From NCBI GenBank assembly GCA_937921775.1, contig CAKZUK010000021.1, forward strand, positions 20,591-84,590: 64,000 nt of DNA. The letters run 5' to 3'. The notes beneath the pieces are model-generated. The model was not told where the DNA came from. It made no database searches and was given only the letters and a program-made list of their open reading frames with translations. The DNA is from an uncultured Saprospiraceae bacterium (GTDB lineage: Bacteria; Bacteroidota; Bacteroidia; Chitinophagales; Saprospiraceae). Both the position numbers and the translations under genes were made by a program. Below are positions 34,768 through 43,812 of this stretch, piece by piece; positions within the stretch are counted from its first letter, which is position 1, and every line of letters starts with the position of its first letter.

Positions 34768-35875
34768 TTCGTAATGTTTTAAATATTTTAAACTCACCTA
34801 AAGCGATGAAAACGAGACAAGCCACAAAAACTATTAATGAGTACATCATAATTCCAGATGTAAAAGTTGGAGCAATCAAAGCCAGTATCACTAGGAGCAC
34901 TAAAGCGCCCATAAACCCATAAATACCCGCTTGAGATTCTGTCATTCCTGAGATTGCATTTGGATAATGTTTGTACGGGAATAATCGTTTCTCCAAATAA
35001 GAAAAAATATAATCCTGCATAAACCCAACGAAGATAATGACGATCAAACCTGCAAATACTTTATGCGATTGTGATTGTCGACCTGCATTAAACATCAAGG
35101 CTCCAATACCACCTTCCTTGTTCAATAATTCCGCAATGATAATATAGGTCCAAGAAATAGCTGTTAGTACTCGAATGTCATCAATCAGTTTTGACATTAC
35201 CGAGGGGATATAAACCGTCCGTACCGTTTGCCAATCGGTGGCCCCCAAAGTAAAAGCTGTTTTTAGATAAACGTCATTGACCTCTTTTATTCGCTGTACC
35301 ACTAATGGTAAAAGATATACGATGATACCAAAAGCCAAAAAGGTCACTTTCATTTTTTCCTGCGTTCCAAAGGCGAGCATAAAAACTCCGGTTAAAGCCG
35401 TCAGCGGTAAGAATCGCATGGCATCAATAGGTTTACTAAACATGCCTTTGAAAAATGGAAAAAGTCCGATTACAAAACCAAGTGGAATTGATATCAACAT
35501 GGCCCAAACATAGCCTTGTACGTTACGCCAAATTGACAACCAGGTATTCTCTAACAGCTTATCTTCTTTTACCATTTCTGGCAAAGCAGTCACCACAACA
35601 ACTGGATTAGGAATGATGGGATATTCTTTTTTAAACTCAGTAGCATTAGCCATAGCTAGAGAATCTGCTACAGCTAAGGAATCAATAAGTGCGAGCGTTT
35701 TTGCATCTGCATTAATGGAAGAAGGGTAAACATTCTTCTTGTATCCCATCGGCACGTCAACGGCCTTAGCTTCTGCAATGACCCACCAAATAGCGATCAA
35801 TACAACGAAGCCAATGATACCGAAAAGTAGGTTTTGTTTACTGCTTAGTTCTCCTCGAAGGTTGAATAGAGACAT
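34760..35875 (-). CDS. ABC transporter permease (SsuC/TauC type, enlarged)
   Basis: 371 residues compared with about 260 in the family. TM helix 1 (about 14-33) is followed by an unusual extracytoplasmic insert (about 35-95). The classical BPD_transp_1 core (about 100-300) comes next, with the EAA-like loop LGATDWQTVRTVYIP. A C-terminal addition contains two extra hydrophobic segments (about 318-337 and 343-362). The insert and the extra helices suggest extra contacts with the fused binding protein or the coiled-coil partners. Confidence 0.88.
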   Translation of the reverse strand: MSLFNLRGELSSKQNLLFGIIGFVVLIAIWWVIAEAKAVDVPMGYKKNVYPSSINADAKTLALIDSLAVADSLAMANATEFKKEYPIIPNPVVVVTALPEMVKEDKLLENTWLSIWRNVQGYVWAMLISIPLGFVIGLFPFFKGMFSKPIDAMRFLPLTALTGVFMLAFGTQEKMKVTFLAFGIIVYLLPLVVQRIKEVNDVYLKTAFTLGATDWQTVRTVYIPSVMSKLIDDIRVLTAISWTYIIIAELLNKEGGIGALMFNAGRQSQSHKVFAGLIVIIFVGFMQDYIFSYLEKRLFPYKHYPNAISGMTESQAGIYGFMGALVLLVILALIAPTFTSGIMMYSLIVFVACLVFIALGEFKIFKTLRNA

Positions 35876-35962
35876 GGATGATTGGTTTGGTAGATGCTTG
35901 TTTGTGAAGTGTCAACTTGGTTGCTATGTATGTAATATGAACGGCCTTATGATCGAAAAAAA

Positions 35963-36059
35963 TAAAATCAAAATTACAATCAAAACTTAGCTTCTAACGC
36001 GAAACAGTAAATACGATCGCTTTAGGTTTGCAGGCATTTTGATTGTAATTTTGATTTTA
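35963..36059. repeat. Long perfect-arm hairpin inside the ABC-OmpA operon
   Basis: 23-nt perfect arms (35963-35985, TAAAATCAAAATTACAATC...; 36037-36059) with a 51-nt loop, in the 194-nt gap between the binding-protein gene and the permease gene. It could set their relative expression, e.g. by protecting the upstream mRNA. Confidence 0.75.
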
Positions 36060-36069
36060 ACGTTCTTAC

Positions 36070-37659
36070 TTATTGTACTAACTCAAAGTCTGTACGACGA
36101 TTCTTAGCTTTACCGCTATTCGTACCATTGTCAGCAACAGGCTTATCTGGTCCGTTACCCACTACGATAAATCGGTTACGAGGCATGTTGTAAGTAGAAA
36201 TGAGATAATCAGCAACTGCCTGAGCACGCTTTAGTGACAAGCTCTTGTTACTCGCATAAGAACCCGTATTATCAGTATTACCTTCAATACGAATTCTAGA
36301 GTTAGTAAATGCTTTTGCAATGTCAACAAACTCGTTGTCAATAATGTATTTGCTGTTTTCATCCAACTTGTATTCCGCTGTACGGAAGCTGATACTAACA
36401 GCTTTGGTTGCGATTGCTTTTTTCGTTTTGTCAGACTCTTTTGCTTTAGCAAACTTCTTAGCACCTTCAGCTGCCTGACCTGCTTGACCAGAAAGATTAG
36501 AAGTTTGTGCCAAATTACTGTAACGAATCAAACGCCAGTTAGGAACATCATTACCCGCAAAGCCAAGTCCACGATAAACGTTGGTCATTTTAGCATACAA
36601 GCTTTCACCTGTTACTCCTTTATATTCTCGGTTCAAACCGAAAAAATTCTTGTTATCACCATCTGTACAAAGGCGTACGTTATTGATAGCGTTGTAAGTC
36701 ATAGACTCATCGAAGCCATCAAAAGCTTCTGCCAAAATCTTTGCAGCTTTACGCTTGTTGCCATCGTTAGCATTGATCTCTGCAGCACCAGTCATCCAAC
36801 CTTCATAGAGCTGAGCTAGTTTTTCTTTGTTCGCCTGAACGTAAGCATTCTTAGCAATGAAAACGTCTGCAATAATGTGAGAGGCTCTTTTGGTGTTTTC
36901 CAAAATTCTTGCACCAGGAACAGAACTTACACAGTCTTCATCATCTGGAGACCAAACAACAGCCGCATCAACTTGCTTTGCTTTAAACGCAGCAGCTGCA
37001 TCAATCGCAGAAGCTTGTTTTACCAAAGTAACATCATTGATTGTAAGTCCACCTGCATCCAACAACCAAAGTAGGAACGAGTGAGAAGGTGTTAATTCTG
37101 CAACAGCAATTTTCTTTCCTTTCAGTTCAGCCACTGTGTTGATTCCTCTACGAGCAACAATAGCGTCACCTCCACGAGACCAGTCAGCTTGGAAGACCAC
37201 TTTAGGATCGTAAGCAGCTAGTGCTTCAACTTCAGTTGGAAATGCATCAATGGTTGCCCAAAGTAGATGTACTTCATCATTTTTGAAAGCAGCTCTGGAA
37301 GCATCAAAATCGTCAAGGATTTTAAATTCAACAGTGAATCCATAATCTTGGAAAAATCGAGATTTTTTATCTGCATCAAAACCTTCGTTGAAATATTGTC
37401 CACCAGCATATCCACCCCAGGTTACTACACCTACTTTGATGGTATTGTTATCAGCTTTACTAGAGGTATTTCTCTTGGGCGAGGTATTGGTTGTCGTGTT
37501 GTTATTGTCTGACGAACCAGTGTCGACTTGACCTGCCTGTTCGGATAAACTTTTTCCGGCATCTGTGTTTTGCAAAAAATAACGGCCAGCAAAGAAGACA
37601 GCAGCTACGATTAACAAAGTGATTAAAAATTTAGAAAAAGTCGTGAGTCGTTGAGCCAT
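36070..37659 (-). CDS. ABC substrate-binding protein fused to OmpA peptidoglycan-binding domain
   Basis: 529 residues. An uncleaved-looking N-terminal TM helix (about 10-28) and an Asn/Thr/Ser linker (about 45-70) lead in. A periplasmic binding domain of the NMT1/SsuA type follows (73-375, IKVGVVTWGGYAGG, AELKGKKIAVAELTPSHSFLLWLL, VDAAVVWSPDD). After an Ala/Lys linker (390-420) comes an OmpA_C domain (421-528, IEGNTDNTGS with Asp463, SLKRAQAVADYL with Arg478). Such fusions exist as a named family in databases, but the ligand is unknown. It ties a transporter to the inner membrane and wall. The permease and ATPase follow. Confidence 0.9.
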   Translation of the reverse strand: MAQRLTTFSKFLITLLIVAAVFFAGRYFLQNTDAGKSLSEQAGQVDTGSSDNNNTTTNTSPKRNTSSKADNNTIKVGVVTWGGYAGGQYFNEGFDADKKSRFFQDYGFTVEFKILDDFDASRAAFKNDEVHLLWATIDAFPTEVEALAAYDPKVVFQADWSRGGDAIVARRGINTVAELKGKKIAVAELTPSHSFLLWLLDAGGLTINDVTLVKQASAIDAAAAFKAKQVDAAVVWSPDDEDCVSSVPGARILENTKRASHIIADVFIAKNAYVQANKEKLAQLYEGWMTGAAEINANDGNKRKAAKILAEAFDGFDESMTYNAINNVRLCTDGDNKNFFGLNREYKGVTGESLYAKMTNVYRGLGFAGNDVPNWRLIRYSNLAQTSNLSGQAGQAAEGAKKFAKAKESDKTKKAIATKAVSISFRTAEYKLDENSKYIIDNEFVDIAKAFTNSRIRIEGNTDNTGSYASNKSLSLKRAQAVADYLISTYNMPRNRFIVVGNGPDKPVADNGTNSGKAKNRRTDFELVQ

Positions 37660-37710
37660 GATTTTTAGTTAATTGTGAATGTATTTTAGTTTAAAAATAT
37701 TTATTTTTAA

Positions 37711-37741
37711 AGACGGAAGTCCGAAGTTCCCTCTTCCGTCT
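37711..37741. repeat. Short hairpin in operon
   Basis: AGACGGAAG (37711-37719) and CTTCCGTCT (37733-37741) with a 13-nt loop, between the coiled-coil gene and the fused binding protein gene. Similar AGACGGAAG words occur downstream of the MBL gene (about 23974), without the second arm. Confidence 0.6.
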
Positions 37742-37748
37742 CCTTTAA

Positions 37749-38777
37749 TTAATCAAACAAATTGTCATACTGATTTGAATGTCCTTCTACCCGAATTGGT
37801 TTCTTAATAGGTTGATTCAAATCTAGTACTTCGCCATCGTTGTTGGCTTGATTCAAGAGGTTAGATTTTTCGTCTCCAAGAATTAGTGAAACACCTTCTT
37901 TCTCCCACTTCTCTAACATCTTCATTCCTTCTTCTTCAAAAACTCCGTTTTGTAAATCAACAGAGTCCATGAAGCTAGCAGACATTTCCATAAAGTTCTC
38001 CATCTCCCCTACTTTCTGTGATACATCATCAGCGATAGCTTCTAGCGCCATGTCGAACATGTAACGTTTGTCTTTATCACCAGAGATAATGTTCATGGCA
38101 GATTTCATAGCACCATGAGATGCGCGGATTGCTTTTCGTTCTTGTTCTTTTACTTCTACCTGATCCTTGATATCTTCCATCATGATTTCGGAGTTTTCAT
38201 ACATACGCACGAGAACTCGGTAGAGTACTTCCATTTTTTTGTAAAGATCTTCAAGACGCATGTTCGACTCTTTTAGTCGGCCCGCTTTTCTTGACTTGAG
38301 GATCATAATATTTTGCTTGTTCTTTTCTTTTGCTTTAGAAGCTAAATCAAGATTACTTTCGATTTGCCTTTTATTGTTGACAATGATCTCACGCATTTTG
38401 TGCATTTGACCACGAAGCTGACTGATCTGCTTATTCATCTTACGTAGATTGTTTTTCAAATCATCGACATAAGATTTTAGGATACCAATTGGATCAATTT
38501 GAACGAAGAGTCCCGTCACCCAGCGCATCACGCTTTTGTACATGTACCCTACGAGGTTACGCATCTTTGGATCGAGCACCATATAAATGATCGCTGCCAA
38601 AACTAACAACATCACACTGAGGGAGATAATGTTAGCTGTAAGTGCAATCAATGTAGGAAGTGCTGTATACAATAAAAGTCCTCCGCCTATCAGCAAGCCA
38701 CCTAAGAATATTGCTCCGGTAACTCCTTCAGGTCTTTTCCAAAATGATTTAGGTTTGAAATTATCTAAATTATCCAT
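37749..38777 (-). CDS. Membrane protein with long coiled coil (operon partner)
   Basis: 342 residues. Two hydrophobic helices (about 20-42 and 46-67) and an amphipathic stretch (70-95) precede a long coiled coil (about 100-235) full of Lys/Glu/Met heptads. A helical tail (240-342) follows. The coiled coil may be cytoplasmic, and the length and helical bias loosely recall PspA-like proteins, but no clear family is recognised. Its position as second gene of the ABC-OmpA operon suggests it is part of that system. Confidence 0.75.
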   Translation of the reverse strand: MDNLDNFKPKSFWKRPEGVTGAIFLGGLLIGGGLLLYTALPTLIALTANIISLSVMLLVLAAIIYMVLDPKMRNLVGYMYKSVMRWVTGLFVQIDPIGILKSYVDDLKNNLRKMNKQISQLRGQMHKMREIIVNNKRQIESNLDLASKAKEKNKQNIMILKSRKAGRLKESNMRLEDLYKKMEVLYRVLVRMYENSEIMMEDIKDQVEVKEQERKAIRASHGAMKSAMNIISGDKDKRYMFDMALEAIADDVSQKVGEMENFMEMSASFMDSVDLQNGVFEEEGMKMLEKWEKEGVSLILGDEKSNLLNQANNDGEVLDLNQPIKKPIRVEGHSNQYDNLFD

Positions 38778-38790
38778 ACTTTTTTTGTTG

Positions 38791-38887
38791 GCTGTTGGCT
38801 GATGGCTGATGACTGTTAGCTTTTCTGCTCGCCTAACATTTTGTGCGTTTGAGTGAAGCTAACAAGCAATAGCAAACTGCTAATAGC
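38791..38887. repeat. Imperfect palindrome
   Basis: Left arm 38791-38822 (GCTGTTGGCTGATGGCTGAT...TTAGCTT) and right arm 38856-38887 (AAGCTAAC...) match at 23 of 32 positions. The right arm reaches the stop codon of the upstream coiled-coil gene. It contains tandem GGCTGAT words. Confidence 0.55.
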
Positions 38888-39567
38888 TATTTTAAATACT
38901 GTTTCATCTTATCCATATCCGTAACAATCTGCGCAATAATTGCATTATAAGAAGCTACAAAATCATTCTTAGTCTTTTCTACTTTGGCAGTTGCACCTGA
39001 AATTTCGTTTTTCATCTTATCTACTTTCTTCTTGTCCGCCTCTATTTCCTTTTTCAGTTGCTCAATTTGCTTTTGCTTTTGCTCTACAAGTGCAGAAGTT
39101 TGTTGAATTGCTTTTTCCTTATCCCCGACTTGTCGACCACGTTGGTTGACCAAAGCTTGTTGAAATTTCTTTTCTTCTTCTTTGAGGATATTGATATAAT
39201 GCTGTGCAGCATCTAGTAGTTTTTTAGGAGTAGCCCCCATTGTTTTCGCCATAGCGAAAGCAGATTGATATCGAGTTTGCTCATCCATTGGCATTTTTGC
39301 CAAATTCTTAAGAGATTGTTTGTACTCCAGATAATCGAATCCAGGTAAGTTAGCCTTATCCATCGCACCAAAAAGGATGCTCATAAATTTGTCATTCGCC
39401 TGTCCACTAGTGGAGACCGGAATAGAAGACTGCTTAGCTTGGGTTGAAGGAACTATTTCATCTTCCTGCGGAGCCGCAGTTTTGGAAGTATTCTTAGTTG
39501 TAGCCTTTGCTTTTGCCTTGCTATTCTCATCTTCTACAACAAAAAGCGATTTTAACTTATCAAACAT
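38887..39567 (-). CDS. Soluble coiled-coil protein (operon partner)
   Basis: 226 residues from ATG 39567 (MFDKLKSLF); the frame extends to GTG 39636, but the shorter start is more natural. A Lys/Thr/Ser-rich disordered segment (about 15-60) is followed by a small helical region (FMSILFGAMDKANLPGFDYLEYKQSL) and a heptad coiled coil (about 125-215). No signal peptide, so probably cytoplasmic. No family recognised. It is the first gene of the operon, directly before the membrane coiled-coil gene, which suggests they work together. Confidence 0.75.
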   Translation of the reverse strand: MFDKLKSLFVVEDENSKAKAKATTKNTSKTAAPQEDEIVPSTQAKQSSIPVSTSGQANDKFMSILFGAMDKANLPGFDYLEYKQSLKNLAKMPMDEQTRYQSAFAMAKTMGATPKKLLDAAQHYINILKEEEKKFQQALVNQRGRQVGDKEKAIQQTSALVEQKQKQIEQLKKEIEADKKKVDKMKNEISGATAKVEKTKNDFVASYNAIIAQIVTDMDKMKQYLK

Positions 39568-39636
39568 ATTTAAACTTATAAATCCTGGAATAATGTGGTT
39601 AAGGGGTTTAAAGTGGTCTTTACTAGATTCTAACAC

Positions 39637-40004
39637 CTAAAAACGTCCTTTGTTTCACCGCAAATTAATGAATTTTCGCTCAAAACTACAATTATACACT
39701 GGAATTCAAAAACCATTTCAGATGAGAGTGTCTACACCATCGATTAATGGGGCTTTGAATAGGAAATAGAATGATAATTAGAAGCTGTTTTACAAGTAAG
39801 TAGGATTAAAATGTTTCTCTATTGCTAAGGAAAAAGACGGATAGCTGTACTCGCACTTTACCTTCAGAGGACTTGGAATTAGAATAGGAATTAGAATTAG
39901 AAAGTCCTTCTATCGCGGAGCAAGGGGCGAGGGGAAACTGAAACTGAGACTCCCATTGCAACTGCCACTAAAATTCTCCTTATGTTTGTCACAAATTTAT
40001 ATCA
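39637..40004. other. Divergent intergenic region, 368 bp
   Basis: No gene seen. The first part, near 39650-39700, would carry the promoter of the ABC-OmpA operon. The stretch 39868-39910 holds repeated GAATTAG words flanked by GGACTT/AAGTCC. The words AACTGAAACTGAGACT and ATTGCAACTGCCACT follow before the thioesterase gene. The last recurs near 43766. Confidence 0.4.
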
Positions 40005-40421
40005 ATGTTTATTCATAAGACACAAATAAGGGTGCGATACGCAGAGACTGATCAAATGAGCTATACCTACCACGGTGTTTATGCACAATACTACGAGTTA
40101 GGACGAGTTGAAGCATTGAGATCTCTGGGCTATTCTTACAAAGAAATGGAAGAAAAAGACGATGTCATGATGCCAGTTATGACTTTGCACCAGCGTTTTG
40201 TACGGCCGGCTATGTATGATGAATTACTAACGATTCAGACAACTTTGCGTAAAATGCCGGAACGTTTTATCACCTTTCACGTTGAAATATTTAATGAAAA
40301 CGGTAAATTAGTCAATGGTGGCTCCGTAAAACTTTGCTTTTTGGATAAGCATAGTCGCAAAAGCAGACTAGCTCCCGATGTATTTGTAGAAAAATTGAAC
40401 CCCTTCTTCCCAAATGTATAA
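40005..40421 (+). CDS. Hotdog-fold acyl-CoA thioesterase (YbgC-like)
   Basis: 138 residues, hotdog fold. RYAETDQMSYTYHGVYAQYYELGR matches the 4-hydroxybenzoyl-CoA thioesterase/YbgC pattern, with the catalytic Asp in ETDQMSYTYH. It hydrolyses acyl-CoA or acyl-ACP; exact chain length unknown. Its last 8 nt overlap the start of the YihY gene, so the two are co-translated. Confidence 0.9.
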   Translation: MFIHKTQIRVRYAETDQMSYTYHGVYAQYYELGRVEALRSLGYSYKEMEEKDDVMMPVMTLHQRFVRPAMYDELLTIQTTLRKMPERFITFHVEIFNENGKLVNGGSVKLCFLDKHSRKSRLAPDVFVEKLNPFFPNV

Positions 40422-41412
40422 ACGTTTACAAGATTTCATACTAAAACTCCCCGTCCTTGCACAAATACTGCAATGGTCTAAAGTGACCTCTTTCCCAGGT
40501 TTTTTTGATGTACCAATTTATGATGTAATCGTTTTCATTTTTAATGAAATAAAAAGAGAAGCATTGGTTACTCGCGCCAATTCTATGGCCTTTAGCTTTT
40601 TCTTGTCCTTATTTCCATTTATCATTGCGCTGATTACCTTGCTACCCTACTTGCAAAAATACATCATCCATTATCTTCCTTTCGAAAATAAAATCTTTTA
40701 CGAAACTACTGATGTAGCAACACTTTTAGAAACCCTAAAAGAAAACTTCCAGGAATTCATACCTGAAGGAATCTTCAATACGATTTCAGATGTAGCCATG
40801 AATCCTCGTCCAGGACTTCTATCTATTGGTTTTATTTTAGCAATCTTTTTTGGTTCCAACGGGATGATGGCTTTGATGAGAGGATTTGAAAAGTCGTATA
40901 AGTCGACTTTCCGTAAACGCTCCGTTATCCGCAAGCGAATGGTCGCTATTTTCTTGACTTTTTTGATTGCGGTTATGTTAATCGTCTCTGTGATCCTTGT
41001 CATTTTGGGACAACGGTTAATGACCTTATTATTCACCTATATTGATGCGGGTAGTTTTGGTGCCGCTTCGCTTCAAATCATACGATGGCTTGTGGTTTTA
41101 GCCTTGTTTTACACAGGGATTGCGGTTATTTATAGGTATGGCTCCGCCACGATTCGTCGCTTTAGATGGTTCTCACCCGGTACAACACTGGCAACTGTTC
41201 TCTCTATTTTATCCTCCCTTGTTTTCTCCTTTTATGTCAAAGAATTTGACACTTACAATCAACTCTATGGCTACATCGGTACTATCATTGTGATCATGCT
41301 TTGGATTCAAATCAATGCGTTTAATTTATTGATAGGCTTTGAGCTGAATGCCAGTATTGCCGTGAACCGTGATTTGAAGTTGGAGAAAAGTGAGCGGGAT
41401 GAAGACGACTGA
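40414..41412 (+). CDS. YihY/BrkB-family inner membrane protein
   Basis: 332 residues with six TM helices. Family markers: NSMAFSFFLSLFPFIIALITLLPY at helix 2, FFGSNGMMALMRGFEKSY, the positively charged RKRSVIRKRM loop and YNQLYGYIGTIIVIMLWIQ near the last helix. YihY proteins were once called ribonuclease BN in error; their function is unresolved. Coupled to the thioesterase gene by overlap. Confidence 0.92.
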   Translation: MYKRLQDFILKLPVLAQILQWSKVTSFPGFFDVPIYDVIVFIFNEIKREALVTRANSMAFSFFLSLFPFIIALITLLPYLQKYIIHYLPFENKIFYETTDVATLLETLKENFQEFIPEGIFNTISDVAMNPRPGLLSIGFILAIFFGSNGMMALMRGFEKSYKSTFRKRSVIRKRMVAIFLTFLIAVMLIVSVILVILGQRLMTLLFTYIDAGSFGAASLQIIRWLVVLALFYTGIAVIYRYGSATIRRFRWFSPGTTLATVLSILSSLVFSFYVKEFDTYNQLYGYIGTIIVIMLWIQINAFNLLIGFELNASIAVNRDLKLEKSERDEDD

Positions 41413-42015
41413 AGTGAGATCGTTGCACTGTCAGGTCCCTTTTTTGGGAGACCGTTTCGCTGAGGGCAAAACTGAGAAAACCTTTCGCTCTCTCAATGTA
41501 GCGATTATTTAAAATGAAAACTAAATATTTATTCTTAATCTTAAAAAATCCACGGCTAGTCAACCGTTTTTCAAACAAATCCTACCGCTTACCAAGGCAA
41601 TATTACCACTGGCCAGAACAGGTGTTTTCACCCTAGGAAACCTGCTTCTTTCCTTCCTTAATTTTTTGTTAAAAAATGTAAACTTCCTGCAACTTAGATA
41701 AGCTTGCTGCGTATTTAGAAAGACTTGAGGACGGAAGCCCACGTATATTTCGGCTATCAGTGAGTTTTCCGTTGCAATTTTCGCCCCATCTAACAACATA
41801 TTCTTAAAGACAAAAGGGACCTAGAATTCTTATCTACACACATTTTCGACTATTAGAACAAAGCTACACAAGCTATTGCTAATTAGGTGATTAAGCATTA
41901 AATTTATACTATTTATGTAAATATTCATAATCTGTATAAAACCATTGCCTATAAGCTAAAACACTATTTTGTATTAAACACACTTTGAAACTATTATAAT
42001 CCAACTTCACACCTT
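41413..42015. other. 603-bp gene-free region
   Basis: No gene or RNA seen. GGTCCC with a T6 loop and GGGAGACC (41440-41464) form a small bulged hairpin shortly after the YihY stop and might act as a terminator. The rest is AT-rich and probably contains the TPR gene promoter near 41960-42000. Confidence 0.35.
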
Positions 42016-43428
42016 ATGAAGCACTATTACAACAACCAAGCTTTTAATGCCGACCACCTCCTCAGTGAGTATGAGGATTCAAGAACAAAAGGGAAAAAAA
42101 TAACATTGAAAGAACCGGACTTTATCAACCTGGCTAACCACCTTGAACATGAGAATCTTCTAGAAGATGCACTTGATGTTTTGGATACAGCCCTTGAACA
42201 TTTTAAAGATTCTGCTACGCTTCACATCCGTAAAGCTCGTCTCTTGATTTATAAAAAAGACATTGACAAAGCACTTGAATCACTCAACCGAGCAGAGATT
42301 TATGGCGAAGAATCATTTGAAGTAGACATACTTCGAGTGAGAGCACTCTGCTATCAAAAAAACTTTGATGAGGCAAATGCTTTGTTAACGGACCTTAAAA
42401 TCAAATACTTCCCGTATTCTGATAAATTGAGTGATGTCTACTGCATCGAGGCTTTACTATACGAACGTCAAGAGCACTATGAGCAAATGTATATGGCGCT
42501 TAAGGATGCTTTGTTGGAAAATCCTGAAAATATGGAAGCTTTGCGTCGCATGTTTATGTGCGTTGAGTTTTCGCGAAAGCATAGAGAAAGTATTCAGTTA
42601 CATTTACAGTTAATTGATGAGAAGCCTTACTCTCATTTAGCTTGGTACAATCTTGCGCATGCTTATTATTCTACTTCCCAATACGATGAAGCGATTGAAG
42701 CTTTTGAATATTCCTATTTAATTAACGAGCAATACCAAGATGCTTATCTTGACTGCGCCAACCTTTGCCACAGCTTACATAAGTGGGAAAAAGCATTGGA
42801 ATGTTACCTTGCTGCATTGCCTTTGATCAATCCGGATGAAGAAGTACTGATGCGTATCGGCGAATGTTACATTCAATTGGGCAACTACGAAAAAGCAAAA
42901 ATATACTTATACCGTGCCCTATCACACAACCCTAAAGATGAAGAAGTTTACTTCCACATTGGTGAAGCTTATGCAAAAGAGGGCAAATGGGATAATGCCA
43001 TCCATTTTTACAAGCAAGCAGTAAAATTGATGCCAGAGCGTGATGATTTCTTAACTGCCTTGGCAAGAAACACAGAGAAGCTTGGACTAGAGGAAGAAGC
43101 CATAGCTTTATACAAAAGATCAATTCAGTTGATTCCTGATTTTAGTGAAAACTGGGTAGAAATGGCTAGTATTTATATCCGAAAAAATCAAGCGGATGTT
43201 GCCATTAGCATTCTGGAAGAAGGAGACAAGCATACGATTAGTTCTGAAATGTACTACTGCAATGCGGTATGTTATTTCATGAAGGACCAACGTAAAGAAG
43301 CGCTTGAGTTTTTAAAAGAAGGTTTGCTTGATAATTTTGATAAGCATACATTAATTTTTGAGCTCAATCCAGAACTAAAATCAAACAAAGACGTACAAGC
43401 AATAATACGCTATTATACCAACGAATAA
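42016..43428 (+). CDS. Cytoplasmic tetratricopeptide-repeat protein
   Basis: 470 residues with no signal peptide or TM helix, made almost entirely of about eleven 34-residue TPRs. Clear units are AWYNLAHAYYSTSQYDEAIEAFEYS, VYFHIGEAYAKEGKWDNAIHFY and EEAIALYKRSIQL. The N terminus (KKITLKEPDFINLANHLEHENLLEDALDVLD) is characteristic of a TPR family common in Bacteroidota. It is probably a protein-protein scaffold; its partner is unknown. Confidence 0.88.
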   Translation: MKHYYNNQAFNADHLLSEYEDSRTKGKKITLKEPDFINLANHLEHENLLEDALDVLDTALEHFKDSATLHIRKARLLIYKKDIDKALESLNRAEIYGEESFEVDILRVRALCYQKNFDEANALLTDLKIKYFPYSDKLSDVYCIEALLYERQEHYEQMYMALKDALLENPENMEALRRMFMCVEFSRKHRESIQLHLQLIDEKPYSHLAWYNLAHAYYSTSQYDEAIEAFEYSYLINEQYQDAYLDCANLCHSLHKWEKALECYLAALPLINPDEEVLMRIGECYIQLGNYEKAKIYLYRALSHNPKDEEVYFHIGEAYAKEGKWDNAIHFYKQAVKLMPERDDFLTALARNTEKLGLEEEAIALYKRSIQLIPDFSENWVEMASIYIRKNQADVAISILEEGDKHTISSEMYYCNAVCYFMKDQRKEALEFLKEGLLDNFDKHTLIFELNPELKSNKDVQAIIRYYTNE

Positions 43429-43505
43429 TACTCCCCCCTGAACATGTGCTTTGTCGTTTATTAACATCAAAGCACTAAGATTTTGAAAGTGTATTTACCC
43501 CCTGG

Positions 43506-43538
43506 AATCCCAGCTCGTTTTTGAGTTGGGATTTTTTT
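43506..43538 (+). terminator. Intrinsic terminator
   Basis: AATCCCAGCTC pairs with GAGTTGGGATT (43506-43531), followed by a T7 tract. It ends the TPR gene. The remaining part of the 384-bp gap to the next gene has no coding potential. Confidence 0.8.
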
Positions 43539-43812
43539 GCATCTAATTCACAAAAAAAAACGGCTTTATAAAATGTCTCATTTTCATTAGTATAGCCTAG
43601 CCAGAAAGAAAGTCTAGTCATAAGCCTTCTATCAAATTAAAAAAACAACTAGGAACCTCTCGCATACAGGCCTTCACTACTTAGAACTATGTACCTATTT
43701 CATGAAGTTGAAGTAGAGAGAGCATCGAAACTAAGTCAGAAGGGAAATTGCCAAGGCTATCTAAATTGCAACTGCCACTTTAACATCGTAACTTGCAAAT
43801 AAAAACAACATC

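Noticed and set aside
39868..39910. Repeated GAATTAG words as a possible CRISPR or operator array
   Set aside because: Units are too short and irregular, no spacers and no cas genes.
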